The notes under the pieces: model-generated
Database searches by the model: none
The model's input: only the letters and a program-made list of their open reading frames with translations
Told to the model about the DNA's origin: nothing
Assembly: GCA_964036315.1 (NCBI GenBank)
Contig: OZ038488.1
Span: 65,003,909-65,067,908, forward strand
Origin: Acanthosepion esculentum
Taxonomy: Eukaryota; Mollusca; Cephalopoda; Sepiida; Sepiidae
Reading direction: 5' to 3'
DNA length: 64,000 bases
Part shown: positions 34,162-47,392 of the stretch, one piece after another
How the letters are laid out: every line of letters starts with the position of its first letter
How positions within the stretch are numbered: position 1 is the stretch's first letter
Made by a program: the position numbers and the translations under genes

Positions 34162-35599
34162 TAGAAAGATAGCATCTAACATGCATAAGACAACTTATGT
34201 TTTGTAATTAAAATAAAAAACCATCTTCCAAATTTAAAAGGCAACTATAAAATTCAAGCTTAAAAACAAATTTTAAACGGTTTCCCAGTGAATGTACTAA
34301 GGAACAAAAAATAAAATTTATATACAAAAACAAAAGTTTAATACAAAAACGCAGCCTTTCTTAAATTTTGTTAATGTGGGAAAACAATTCAGTTTACTAT
34401 AGCAGCACAGCAAGCTGTTGCAAGTCTGGTGAGTTCAATCCTTATTGGATGCTTTGTGCCAGATGGCCAAAAAATTATGCTGCATCCAATACAGGAGTTT
34501 CATATCTGAGAGGGTCATGAAAACCACAAAAAAAGTGGGATTCATCAGGAATCAGTGCATACATAGAGCTTAGCTCTGAAACTAAGACTCCTGGAAGTGA
34601 GCAAACATGATATTAATGAATATATCCCTGAAGAATCCACCTAGGAAAAAGAAATTAATACATTTATGAAATCGCACAATATTTTACTGCTTGTTTTGTA
34701 GAAATATCAGATTTTACAGAAATATTTGCTTTGACTGGTATATTGCTACTTGCTTTTTGTGTATTTTTATTTATATACAGGTATTGGATTTTATTTACAA
34801 ACAAGTACCATATTTCTGTTTGTTTTGCCTATTACTATATATAACAATGTTTACAGGTATCAGTAGATTTCTTTGTAGTTATTATGAATTTACTATATGT
34901 GCAGATGTTGCTCCTTGAAAAATAGCTAAAACAATTTTCAATAGATGTATGATAAAATGTACTAAAATTCTTTAAAAAATGTCCTGGTAATTAAATCTTA
35001 CCTCACTTTTATTTTAAAAAAAGTACCAGTAGTATAATTTGTGCTAACACTATAAGTGAAAAATGTCACAAAGGTAAAGTTATAATTTTGATTTATTTGG
35101 GTGTGATGTGTGTATTTTCCCCACTTAAGTATTCCATACCAAACTCTGGTTGCATCCAATAGGCCAGCAAATATGACATATGTGGACTACTGTCTTCCCA
35201 TTTGTTTATAGTAATGCTCTATAGAGATGGTATGAGTGTTTAAAAGAATATACAAGCCAAACATTCTGTAAGCATCTCTGCAGTCATAAACCAGGTAGTA
35301 TTTTATGTACATGTATTCATTTTAAGAACTGGAAAATGAATGTTTAAAGTTAAGCTTGTGGTATCTGCCACAATGCAATTACTTTGGACACCCAACTTTC
35401 AATATGTCAACTGTTTCTTTCTTCTAATGAAAAGCAATAGTCAAGAGTTAAGAGTTAAGACAAGATCAATAAAACAAGTTGTTGATAGATCAACATCCTA
35501 CACAGCAATAAATCTGAAACTGGCTTTCATAACTGACATTTCTTTTTAGGTTTAATGCTTAAATGAATGTTTATGAAAGGGAAAGACTCAATGGCATAA
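34162..35599. other. No gene seen; possible SINE piece
   Basis: GGTGAGTTCAATCCTT near 34428 resembles a pol III B box and could mark an old SINE on the plus strand, but no second copy was found. The rest is A/T-rich without motifs. Confidence 0.4.
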
Positions 35600-36722
35600 T
35601 TTACATAAAGTATGAGTGTGTGTGTGTGTGACGCAAAGAAGTCTGTGAGGGCTTTGCGCAAGTCTGCTTCATTGGTGAAGGATTTCCCATGAAGATGATT
35701 ATCCAGGGAGTGGAAGAGTTGGTAATTGGATGGCGCAAGGTCAGGTGAATAAGGTGGATGGCACAAAGTCTCCCACCCAAGTTGCTGTATGGTATCCCTG
35801 GCCTTGTCATGGAGGAAAAGCACACCTTTGCGATTCACCAGTGCTGGCTCCTTCTGGTGCAATGCCTGTTGCACATGTTTCAATTGCTGCAAGTATAGAT
35901 CTCCAGTGACCGTTTGGCCCGTTGGTAGCAGTTCATAATGAACCACTTGACGACCTGTCCACCAGCCACAAAGCATAATCTTGTGTGGGTGCATAGGCGG
36001 TCTTGCGGTGTGAGGGACAGCATCCTGAGGAGACAACCAATGTCTGTGATGCTTGGGAGTTTCATACAGAACCCACTTTTCATCACTGGTAAGCACTCGA
36101 TTGAATAAGGATGCGGTACGGTGGTGAGAAAGCAGCGATATGCAGGCTGCCACTCGTTGTCCCTTGTGGACCTCCAACAGCGTTTGCGGAACACACTTGC
36201 TCAGTTTGTACGTCTTACATAGGAGGGGCAGGTGAAATCAAACTGTTTCATCGGAAACGTTGAACTGTCTTGCAAGTTCACCACACGTTAGACTACTGTC
36301 CTCTTCAATGGCCGCTTCAGGACTCAGTCATTCAAGACCTGTGGTCCTCCACTGCGAGGCTCATCATGGAGAGACAAATCTCCCAACTTGAATTTTCGAA
36401 ACCAACGCCTTGCAGTACATTCATCCGCAGCACTATCCCCAAATGCTTGACATATGCGGTGACTTGATGCAGCTGCTGATAAGCCCACTTAGAAGTTGTA
36501 AAGCAAACAGCCCCAAACGAGATCTCTAGACACTTCCATCCTTCTCACAGCTGTCCGGCTTATAACTGATGGCCGGGCACAGTGCGCGTGTTTTTTATAA
36601 CATCTGATGTTCCTACTTCGGCTGTCCAAATTTGAAAACAATTGCTACACGCATTTTGTATATATTTCAATTTCATTCAATGACTAATCAAAAAACGGAC
36701 AGAACTTTTTTGGTTACCTTGT
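35600..36722 (-). pseudogene. Mariner transposase (second type), 3'-truncated element
   Basis: The 5' end on the minus strand is an intact mariner terminal repeat (CAAGGTAACCAAAAAAGTTC, then TGTCCG). The protein is readable as HRICQAFGDSAADECTARRW, FRKFKLGDLSLHDEPRSGGP, a stretch with SLTCGELARQFNVSDETV, and VLTSDEKWVLYETPK (first catalytic Asp). LFLHDKARDTIQQLGWETL has the second Asp but lacks the six or so residues normally after HDNAR. SPDLAPSNYQLFHSLDNHL has the third Asp changed to Asn. The C-terminus runs into a (CA)n tract at 35615-35632. The opposite terminal repeat is absent. Confidence 0.85.
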
Positions 36723-36800
36723 ATAATTCTTTCTAATTCTCATATCAGTTTCTTGATGTTCAGATGAAATTTATCAAGGAAAGCGCTGTAGTTTTTCTGA

Positions 36801-36890
36801 CCCAAATACTTGATCTCCTCCAAAGATGATCCCAAGTACTTTCAATCTTCTCCTGAGGATGATCTTGGAGGAGATTGAAAGTACTTGGTA
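36801..36890 (+). repeat. Nested palindromes with hammerhead-like core, Penelope-type
   Basis: CCAAGTACTTTCAATCT and AGATTGAAAGTACTTGG form a 17-bp perfect inverted repeat around CTGAGGATGATCTTGGAGG. An outer inverted copy (ACTTGATCTCCTCCAAAGAT) precedes it. The core CTGAGGA, stem, GAAA is hammerhead-like and is matched at 56192-56222 (CTGAGTATGATCTCAGGAG). Confidence 0.65.
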
Positions 36891-36891
36891 G

Positions 36892-37098
36892 AAAAAAACA
36901 AAAACAAAAACAAACCCAAACAAACAAACAAAAACAAACCCAAACAAACAAAAAAAAAAAAACAAACAAACAAAAAAACAAACAAACAAACAAACAAAAA
37001 AACAAACAAACAAAAAAACAAACAAAAAAACAAAAAAAACAAAAAAACAAACAAAAAAACAAAAAAAACAAAAAAACAAAAAAAACAAACAAACAAAA
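36892..37098. repeat. (CAAA)n / (CAAAAA)n low-complexity tract
   Basis: About 200 bases are made only of A and C (T-free), in units of four to nine bases. It sits between the palindrome and the Penelope-type unit at 37099, where the related locus at 56224-56232 has only a short A run, so it is an expansion of that run. Open frames through it are artefacts of composition. Confidence 0.9.
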
Positions 37099-37200
37099 CT
37101 ATGGTGCCTTCCTTGATGAGTTTCATCTTAACATCAAGAAACTGATTAGAAAACTAGAAAGGATTATTATAAAAAACAAGACATCTATTATTCAATAAAA
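37099..37200 (+). repeat. Penelope-type repeat, partner of 56230-56334
   Basis: ATGGTGCCTTCCTTGATGAG and the following 80 bases match 56232-56330 closely. In frame it would read FLDEFHLNIKKLIRKLERII, so it may be the 5' coding start of a Penelope-like element after its terminal repeat. The match ends at about 37200. Confidence 0.6.
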
Positions 37201-40200
37201 CATGTTTGAATGAAAATATATATATTCCCTGGGTTAAAGTTTTTCCAAGGAAAGGATAAAAGAAAAAGTAACATTCCATTATACACTAGCAAACAAAACA
37301 TTAACCAAATGCTCAACTGGTAAAGAGAGAAGAAACTGAAAAGTCCATACCATTCAATTCTCAAGTGCTTTTTTTGAAGCATGTTTAATGCCAGAAAGAC
37401 TTGGTTATCACCCATCTTGCAGAAAAATAATGATAAAGTATTAATTTCAAACAGTTTATTTAAAAGATTTAGATACTTTTAAGCCACTGAGTGGCTGATT
37501 AAAGATGGCACAATAAGCCTGGGATTTAAAGAAATTTATACAATAACTTTTTACATTTTCCCCTATTGTGAAATATTCATAAAATAGTTATTTAACTATT
37601 CAATTTTCTGCTGTATTAGAATTTTTTTCTTATTTGACTTGGAATTAGTTAAGAATGTGGCTAACTGGTTATTAAAAAATAGCTCAGCATTTGAGTGAGC
37701 TTGATAGCTGCAATATCAATTATTTAAATCACCAAAATGTAGTTTTAAAAATTCAGTTAGCAAATTATTATAGTATTAATGCTGTATAGCATCCAATGGT
37801 ATAACAATATATAATTTTTTTTATATATCAAGAACAATTTTAGGGGAAAGAAGTATGACAAACTGGAAAAAAAGATTTTGTGTAACACGTTTCATCCTTT
37901 AGGACATCGGACTAATTTTATGCTACATTGATGCGACTACTCATGTGGACAAACAAAAGAGAGATGTGGAGAATTTTAAATTAAAAATATATATATATAT
38001 TTTTTATACGTGTGTTTTGGGTATATAATCTAGCCAATTTCATTTAGATTCTTTTTCTTTATATTTCCATCACTTATTAAATATTCTACATTGCGATAAT
38101 GGAAGATCTACCAAGATGGTGGAACCTAGATCAAGTGATTCCAACACTTTCTAAACATTTTCATCTTAGCATTTTTTTAAAATCAATATTGTGGTTAGTC
38201 TCATTACGGTGAAATAGTGTCCAGTATATTAATGAATTGTCAATACTGTTGGCAGGCCATTAGTGGATATATTCAAAGTCTCTACATCCAAACAAAAGTA
38301 ATTTGTTTATGAATTATTATAAACCATTTTTTATTTTTTTGTCAAATTAGATCCACAATTGAAGAATACCAAAAGAGAGAAAAAAAAATCTAACTCTTGA
38401 ATAAAAAACACATTATATGAATAATAGATACTGCTAGTGAGTACTAATTCACTTAGAAAAGTTTAAAACTTCCTTCAGGAAACAAGTATTCAGAATCATA
38501 ATGTAATTTCAGTGTTTTGCACAATTATTTTTTTCTTCATCAAAGCAAAAAATAAAAATTAACAGAGCAGATTCAAATCAGGTTAAAAAAAATATAAAAC
38601 AAGATTAAAAAAAAAAAAATTCAATTTTGTGAATTCCAATCTCATGATACAAGTGGCTATATGCTGAATGACAAAGAATTACTGATTTTCATTTGATTCC
38701 TCCCATTTCCACTGTGATAAAATACTCATGGTACTTTGAAATTTTCAGATACAATTGCTGTAACAGTAATTAAGATGAGAATTATTTTTATGAAGTGAAT
38801 CATTGAAGACTCAATATTTTACGATAACTTTATTGCATCTTTTCAATTTTTTTTATGAGAACAATTACTTTGTAAAATTATAAAAGCCTCAAATACATTT
38901 TAAAGCATTAACTTCTATTGAATAGCATTTTGATAAGAGCCAATTGCATTATGTAATAATTGAAATAAAAATGCTATCTAAGACTACTTCGGAGAATAAA
39001 TTTGCACAAATATAATTTTTGAAAACTTATTTTAATAATCTTTAATTTTGCTATTAAGAAAATTCTACAGTTATTCCCCCACGACCAAAAAGTTTGTTTT
39101 TTTTTTACCCTGCATTACATAAGGAATGCTTCTTAATTACATGCAAGCAGACAGATATAAATACATACTATTTGAATTGTGTATTATAAAGTTCCAATAT
39201 TGAGGAAATTTGGTTTCAACCATGTAAAATATATTATACAGTCAGAGAGTATAGCTTTAATAAGAGCCTTTCAATGATTTTCATTTTCTCTTTATTCAAA
39301 TTCCTTCCTATTACCTTAGGCTGATTATGGTCTGTGAGTTTTAAACACATAAAAGAAAGAAAAAAACACTTAAAAAATTAGTCAGCAGTGAGTGAGCAAT
39401 CAGGCCTTTCAATTGGCTTATATCCAAAGGCAGAGTTTAAACACACATACACACATCAAATTAGTTACTGTCCAAATTACAGGTATTTATTCTGGTGACA
39501 CTAACTTGCTGGCTAAAAGTGTTTGATTTTCAGCCTTGGATTTCAAAAGCAAATTGAAAAATTAATCTTTCAATTAAAAGTAAAAAAAAATACATTTTTT
39601 TAAAGCATAGAAGTCACTTTTAAATGTTTATTATTACAATGTTATAATTACAATATAATAGATATTTCAGATTACTAAATTTGCTGTGAAATTCTATATT
39701 GATCAAGTGCAAACAAACTAAAAATATGAATTGCTCAGATGAGTAAATACATTTCTTAATGAGTAGTAGGAAAGATTAATTTTAAAATAAAATTCACTGC
39801 TAACAAAATATCAGAACTTAAAGTTTATTTCAATAGTTCATAAAAATTAATAGCACACTTTTTTTAGTATATCTTTACTAAAGCTGAATAGCATGTAATC
39901 AATAATTTAACACTAGTGGAAGAGATTCAATACTTGAAAGATAAGCATTTTTAATGGTTTATGGATTAGCCTTTATTATTAACAATAGCTGCTGTCACAC
40001 CCTCATTTTATGATATTACAAATTAACTGCTGAAACTAATTTTAAACAGATCTTTAGCTTTCAATTAGAAAAATAAACACACTGTAAATAAATAAAAACC
40101 CCTTCCAGTTTCCTTCCTCATATAATTTTTTTAATATTTAATACTTTAATTATTAGTAAAAAAATTTCAAAATAACAACTGACAAATATTTTTGTTCTTT

Positions 40201-40270
40201 GAGCACAATTCAGAAAAATTAAGACTATTTGACAAGTTTTCATTTATTGCATGGATCAGATACTCTAGAC
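37201..40270. other. No gene seen; one possible Penelope end
   Basis: At 37886-37925 the minus strand reads CCGATGTCCTAAAGGATGAA followed by ACGTGTT, a possible decayed hammerhead-like Penelope end. A small TA run is at 37987-38000. Elsewhere only A/T-rich DNA is seen. Confidence 0.45.
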
Positions 40271-40497
40271 CAGTGTTTCTCATTTTTTTAAGTAGTGGCA
40301 CACCTAGGAGCAAATGAGAATATCACGGTACACAATTTTTAAAAGTTTAATATTCATTTATTCAAATACTAATGCTGAAATGTTACTACTTCCACACCCA
40401 TGTATGTATGTATGTATGTATGTATGTATGTATGTATGTATGTATAATATATGCAGTGACAATATTTTGTGGCACACATGGCTGTTGAGAATCACTG
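40271..40497. mobile_element. hAT MITE with perfect 8-bp target duplication
   Basis: Ends CAGTGTTTCTCATTTTT and, as reverse complement of the right end, CAGTGATTCTCAACAGCC are hAT-type inverted repeats. CTCTAGAC flanks both sides exactly (40263-40270 and 40498-40505). The 227-bp interior has GTGGCACAC near both ends and a (TGTA)n microsatellite at 40401-40444. It has no coding capacity. Confidence 0.92.
40401..40444. repeat. (TGTA)n microsatellite
   Basis: Eleven tetranucleotide units lie inside the hAT MITE, so the array formed within the element. Confidence 0.9.
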
Positions 40498-43400
40498 CTC
40501 TAGACCAATTCTAACATCAACTTTGATTAAAAGGAGCAAAGCCAACAAATCTTAGCTGTAAGAATTTTACTTAGTTATTTTTCAAAAATATAAAAAGAAA
40601 AGAAACCTATAGAAAGTATTATGATTCAATATAGAATCACATTTTTGTTTATTTTCCAATAACTTCTCAACTTTCGATAAATCCAACTTGTACATAAAAA
40701 TCAAATGTAAACATCAGAATCATTTCATCAGAATATTAAACCAGTAATAATGCCAAAGTAAATAAAGCAATTGATAGGAAATAATAATCAATAAGACATT
40801 AATAGTTTGCTGGCAGCAGGTTAAAAATAAAGATGATTTTAAGAAAAAAGTTTCTTGTAGACACTCGGAATCTTGGGGAAAGTGAATGAATGATTAAATA
40901 CTACAATAACTGCTTGACCACCAAATAATCATTTCACTATGAGAAATCCAAACAAGAAGCCTTCATAGTGCATCCCCAGAAAAATAATGGTTGCTAAGAT
41001 TTTTTTTTCTTTCTCCGAAAACAAAGTTACTAATAAGAAAGGCATGTATACAACACAGTAGTAGTGGTAAAAATGATAAGACAAGTAGATGGAACTTATA
41101 AATTTTTGTGGCTAATTATGTGACTCAACACAAGAAACATTGTTTTAAAAATAATTACCATGATCACAAAAGCGAAAAAATAATCAAGAAAAATGCAAAG
41201 AATAAAAACAGTAGAGAAAAGGTCCAAATTCAAATCAAAGTTAATCTCACTTTACTGTCAGATAAGAGTCTTGGCCATACATTTATCGTTTCCAACTTTC
41301 TGATAAGGTTGGATTATTAATCTGAACTTGCCTTCTTTGTCTTATCTCAGTCACAGTAAGAAAAGATTTAGTAATCCGAGAGTGACTGGCATAACAAGTT
41401 AGTACATGTTATTTTGATCAACTATTTTTAGTTTATTATGCCTCTAACCTGAAGAAGAATAGAGTTCATGTTAGGTGTGGGATGTGGTTGTTTACTTCAT
41501 AAAATTACCAAAAGGCCAGTTTACTTGACCTTGGAGATAGCCAACCAACCAAGCAAGTCATCATATGATCTATGAACCAGACCTTGTCAACTCCAAGGAT
41601 ATTTTTTTAATCATTTGGTAGGAAACAAGTCAAATAGATTTTGCAAACCTTTCTTTGAAAGTCATCAATCATTTATACATAATTTAATCACTGGAAATTA
41701 GTGGTAAATCTCAACAATAAAGATATTAAGCTCGACAGTGAAGCAAGAGATTTTGTTGATAATAAACAAAATAATAATGTATTGATGAAAGTGTAGGAAT
41801 GTAGTTTGTTTTTTTTTTCATTGTTAAGTGTTAGATTTTTGGCAGAGTATTAGTTCCTTGAATTAGGTTCACTTTCTTATACAATCTGAAATGGGAACAT
41901 TCTACTTTCCAATTCAATTAACTATATCTTACTGGAGTGAAACAAAATCCAACTTTTTGCTACTGGAATCTGATTTTTAGAAATTATGACAATTTTGAGA
42001 GGTGTTAAAAATCAATCTATGAATTTTGTAATACCAGGAAAAAATAGTACAAAAATTACCTAATTACCTGTTCAACTTATGTTGTTTAACTTTGGTCATA
42101 AAAATAACACCCAAATAAAAAGCAAAAGATCATATTAAGCATAATATTCACAGCTACTCAAAACTTCCATTTTTTTTAATGGCCCATTTAAAAAAAAATT
42201 CAATGTTGTATATTGCATTATTATTAATCAATATGGAATTAAATAGGGAAAAAAGTTACCAGGTATGCTTTTCTGGAACATTTTTTTAAAATATGATGCA
42301 AATGTTGAATAAAGACACATTATAAAATATAGAATTTAAATGCAGAAATTGCTACCTTACTAACAAGGATTAAATATTTACTAACCTTAAATTCAACTTT
42401 ACATAATTTTGAATAATTCTTTTAAGTTCACTGTAGTAAATCAGAAATGCATTTCATGAGAATGACACCAGACAATGAAGGGTAACATTAGGGTATAGTG
42501 CATTTTGCAAGTTTAAAAATAAACCTATTGCTGCAGTAAATAGAATGAAAGTGTAAGATGTTGCCCAAGGTTAAGAAAATTACTGTGTGTATTTAAGTTA
42601 ACTAGCATTACAAGCAAAGAACTTGTTTTACAAATCAATATTTTATAGTGAATTATCAATTCTTTTGTAAGCTTACCAAGACACCACTATGAAATGTAAT
42701 TCTATCTTTTGTAAAGTAATAAATATTCATACAAGAGCAACAAGAAATGCTGCCAATCACGTATGTCTGTGACTGAGGATTTACATTTTTGAATTAACAA
42801 TGCACTTGGCCGGGGGGGGGGGATCTCAGCACTAAAATTTGGTTCTGACATGTGAAATCATAGCATGCAAGTAAAACCAAGAAATAAACAATTTAATCCT
42901 TCCACACTTGCTTTTAAAAGAGCTTTCAATATAAAATAAGTCTAAATGGAACTCCAACTGGGAGTGTTAACAAAATTTTAAACAAGATATTTTTAATGCA
43001 TCCTAAATCATGTCATAATCTCCAAAATCAAAGATTTAAGAAGACTTTTCAATAAGGCCAACATCATCTCGATTTCTCAAAAGAGAAATCCCGACATCAT
43101 TTTTTCATTAAACCATTTTACATAACATATTTCCAGACTGAAACTTGCTTTAAATTCAAACATTTAATGCAAATCTTATTACAGAGCTGATAAAAAATAA
43201 ACATCATTTCTCTAATGAAAGTATTATACATCATCTTCCAAATTTCATTTTGCTTGAATAGTAAATTTATTTTTCTTCTTCATTAAATAAAATGCGCTTA
43301 ATTTTTTTTTTCTCCCAGTCTGCAATTCTTTAATACAAAGCATTAAATGTAACAAACAAATCTGAAAGAGAAGTGATATGTACCGATTTTAATTATTCAA

Positions 43401-43574
43401 CAAATATATAATCTCAAATTTCACAATTATTTGTGAGTTCCCAAAATATCATGAAATACCCAAGTCAGGCTATTTGTGAATTTCCAATCTAACAAACTTC
43501 AGGACTCTTAAATATGATAGACATTCTGAATGTAATGTCTATTTCTACAGAAATTATCAGACAGTGAACACCAC
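40498..43574. other. No gene seen; A+T-rich spacer
   Basis: Only short motif-free frames and homopolymers, including a G run at 42811-42821, were seen. Confidence 0.55.
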
Positions 43575-43760
43575 CATCGGATAGAGTAAATTTTCACCTA
43601 CAAAATACTTTTTCATATAATCACCACCATCGGCAATGCATTTTTGCCAGCAATCAACAAGAGCCTATATATCATATTCATAAATATAGCTTATCATTTA
43701 CATCATTGTTACTACAACTGAAGCATTATCACCACATATGCTTATGTCCACTGTTTGGTC
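43575..43760 (-). pseudogene. Mariner transposase C-terminal fragment
   Basis: The minus strand reads ALVDCWQKCIADGGDYMKKY followed by FVGENLLYP, the conserved W.KC....GDY.EK end of mariner transposases. Upstream (43640-43760) the frame is lost. It is a truncated, old copy with no visible ends. Confidence 0.65.
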
Positions 43761-45839
43761 TATAAATATGCAGTAAGTGTCAAGGAATGTCAACGGGTGC
43801 AATTCCCTCCCCAATGGCAGGATACAATGACATGTCAGATACAATATTGTCAAATGGAAAGGCAAAAAAAAAAAAAAAAAGATTTTACAAGTTATTGGCA
43901 GAGAAGTCCAAGCTCTAATGCCATACCACTAACATACCCCTTCAATATTATGGGTCAACATAGTAAGAGAGACTACTTTTGGAGTAAACTTCAACTATAG
44001 AACACAAGCAAAACAAATTTGTAATCTGCTAGTATCAATCAAATCCTGTGTCTAACACTAGAACATGAAATAAAAAAATGATTTTAAACAAACATCAAAT
44101 TGGGATGGTTATAAAAAGTTTAGCATATTTTGAAAACTAACCATGCAAAATAATACAGAAGAGGAAACACTTTTTTCTTTTTAAATAGTGAGAAATTAAT
44201 GAGAAAGATGATGCCTGCAAACAGCTTCAGATTTTTTTTTTTTTTTTTTTTAAGAAAATGTCAGGAAGTGCATTAAAAGAAAAATTTGACGCTTCAATGA
44301 TAATTAATATGGATAGTGTTAATTTAAGAAGAAACATTTTGATTCTTTACAGTTGTATCAATATCCATGAATCATTAAAATTTTAAAACCTTAAAATTTA
44401 AATATTCTTTTATGGAATTAAATCAAATATTCCAGGTACAAACATCTGAGTAAAAGGATAACAATTTGCAACTAAAGATTTGTAAACAAAACTGGATTTC
44501 CAGCAAAGCAAACACAATCTAATCATGTAACTAAAGCTTTAAAAGGGTTACTGAATGTTTGATGACATCACAGGGCATAACAATTGTACTGAACAAGTGT
44601 TATTACACAACTGCCAACAAGCAAATAACTGAGATAAAGATTAAACACATAAAAAGTAATTTCATTTTAATTGAATCAGCAATTTGAAAACAGTGATTGT
44701 TTTAATAGAAAAAAAAAAAAAACTACTGCACATTGATAAGGGAAAGTAGAAAAAGTTTAAGAAAAAATTTAAAATAAATTAATTTCTTTTTATAAGCTCA
44801 AGATAATCACATGTAACATTTTTTTTCTTTAAATCCACTTTTTGCCCCACTTACTAATTCTATGGGTGTAAAAACAAAAAACGCTCAGCAGTTGATTTGA
44901 GAATGCTGCTAAAGTTGGGTATCAATCATGAGTCATCAAAGCCTATTCAGAGGAACATTTAAAGACTGGTTGGAGGTGGGGACTACAGCAGATTTGGAGA
45001 TAAAGAAAAGGAGAACAAGGATGAAAATCAAATATTCAGTAAAGAACAAAGAAATACTCCCTTTCTCCAGTATGAAATAATAGCTACAATAAATTTGGGC
45101 TGGAATTAGAGTACATTTGAGTCAAGTTTATTTCTATCTGTCCTCAGTAGTTTTAGCATCTAAGAGGGATGCTAATTTTAAAAGTGGGAGGGAGGTCTTT
45201 AGGAATTTGATTAAAAAAAAAAAAAAAAAAATTCAAAATGAACATTCTAAGATTTTTTTTTTTCTTTTTTAAAAAAGAAAAATGAAATATGTAGGAAGAG
45301 GGAGAAAAATGGAAATGCATAAAAATCATTCTATGGAATTTAACAAAGGATTTCACATCACAATATTGAAAAGAAATTTAACAGAAATGTTCACCTTGCT
45401 TTTATATATAAAATAAAAAAGCAAATCACCTGTATTTGTTATATCACACAATGCAAGCCACTATAATCAAATATAACCAAATTTTAGGTAGGCAAATTGT
45501 AGGATTACTCTTTGAGCTAACATTCTCCTCTGCAAATCAAGACAAAAAGCCATACAATTCAAAAATTCAGTGTGCATATTCAAAACCTTTTCTGTATTGA
45601 TAAATATTTCCAAACTTTTATGGCAAAGTAAGTTTCTAGGTTATTTTAAGATATAGAAGAGAAAAAGTAAAGAAAATACAAAAAACATCTTATAACAAAA
45701 TCTAACATCATTTTGTAATGTGCTATTATTCTCTATATTTGAATGCAAGTTAAAGATATAATCAAATGTCAAAAGTTAACCAGAGAAAGGAAAATTCTAA
45801 ACCTGGAAGAAATGTTTAAGCTAGCAATTGGTTAGATAA
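43761..45839. other. No gene seen; A+T-rich spacer
   Basis: Long T and A runs (43865-43880, 44231-44252, 45212-45230) dominate. I recognise no coding or repeat ends. Confidence 0.55.
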
Positions 45840-46660
45840 GGTTAAATTGGCAGCTGATTTCAAGCATAACCTACAATCGGCTATTAACTGGGACAAAGAA
45901 TGGCTTAATTTTAATGCCTCCCAAACAAAACTTTTCTCTATAAATCATCTGAGAGACCCCATTCTGCTTTCCATCAGCATGGCTGATGCTAACCTCCAGG
46001 AGAGTGGTTTGTTACACCTTCTAGGGCTAACATTCCCTGCCGACATGAAGTGAAAATATTATAATCAATTGCTAGGTCTACTGTGAAGAAGGTTGGTTCA
46101 CTGTGTCACACTAGACAATTTCTCTTGCCAGAATCTATCTTGCATATTTATAAGTGTACAATTCATCCTTGCTTTAAATTTTGCTGCCACATATAGTCTG
46201 GTGCTCCAGCTAAATACTTAGAGATTCTTGATAAAATCTAAAGAAGAATCTGCAATGTTATTGGTCCTGACATCTCAGCTTCAGCCACTTTCCCTACTGC
46301 CATAATTTCCTGTGCATTTTCTATAAATACTTTCATTGTAACTGTTCTGATGAACTTTCAATTATGGTACCTAGACTTTACGAATTTAAGTGCAGTACTA
46401 GAATGGCAACAAGGTCCCATCAATTTACATCTCATCTGTGGAACTCTCTTCTCGCTTCATTCATACTTTTCAGCAAACTTTGATCTTCAAAAATTTAAAT
46501 GTAATGTCAATCATTATCTACTGTCTTGATTCCTACTCTTTCAGTGTTCTTTCTCCTTAATGTCTTTTTCTTATTCTTTCACACTCAGTAACTCCTTGTA
46601 TCTTAGTGGCTTTACTGACTTGCTTGGGGTAAATGATTAAAGAAATTGTAACAAGTTGAA
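45840..46660 (+). pseudogene. CR1/Jockey-group LINE, 5'-truncated C-terminal part
   Basis: The plus strand reads LAADFKHNLQSAINWDKEWL, NASQTKLFSINHLRDPILL, LLGLTFPADMKWKYYIQS, KKVGSLCHTRQFLLPESI, LHIYKCTIHPCFKFCCHIWS, GAPAKYLEILDKIQRRICNV and LQKFKCNVNHYLLS, with a few stops and shifts. This is the conserved region after the reverse transcriptase catalytic site in CR1/L2/Jockey-type elements. It ends with a tail (CTCAGTAACTCCTTG, TTAGTGGCTTTACTGAC) also found at 5425-5513. The catalytic YADD part is beyond the truncation point. Confidence 0.85.
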
Positions 46661-47357
46661 TATTTAAGGATTTATAAACTAGGTAATTATACAAATCACA
46701 TTTTAAATTTTTTTAAATTTTGGTTATTTATATAGTCCAGTAATTTTTCAGAATTAAGTTAGGGTTTAATTAAAGAATAAAAATAAAAACATTAACTGCT
46801 GTTTTAATGAATAAAAACATTGAAAGTCTATCCTGCAAGTATATATCATTTCTCAAACAAGATATAAAATTCAAAGTTTTGATATTTATGAATTTTGGAA
46901 CACTCCAGATTTATATTCTAGAAATAATTTATTTGGAATTTGATTAAATATGTAATGTTCATAAATTTATATTTAAAAGGAAGGGTTTGAAAAATTGATT
47001 GAAATTCAAGTCGTCAACACATATTTTCTCAACTGTCCTTACCTACAAAAGGAATGTTATTACTTATATGATTAAAATGGACGACTTTCCAAATATACTG
47101 CTGGTATTTATTTTATCTGTATTTGAAGACAAGGAAATCATGACAAGTTGAAATTAACCTCTTATATCACATGCTAATCAAGAAAGTAACAAATTAGAAG
47201 CAACAAGGTTAAAGCTAAATTCTCAGTACATCATAGACTGGGTTTGTTTACCACCATTGTTTAAAAACAAAAAAACAACAAGCAAAGCAATTAGAAACCA
47301 ACCCAGCAGAGCACAATGACAAATTACAACAAGAGTAATGTGGTCAGTTCCAATGAT

Positions 47358-47392
<35 letters not shown>

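Noticed and set aside
34400..34600. Possible SINE with B-box-like GGTGAGTTCAATCCTT
   Set aside because: No second copy and no clear A box; kept only as a remark.
36760..37126. Long Phe/Cys/Leu/Val-rich and Lys/Asn/Thr/Gln-rich frames on both strands
   Set aside because: They are translations of an A/C-only low-complexity tract and not genes.
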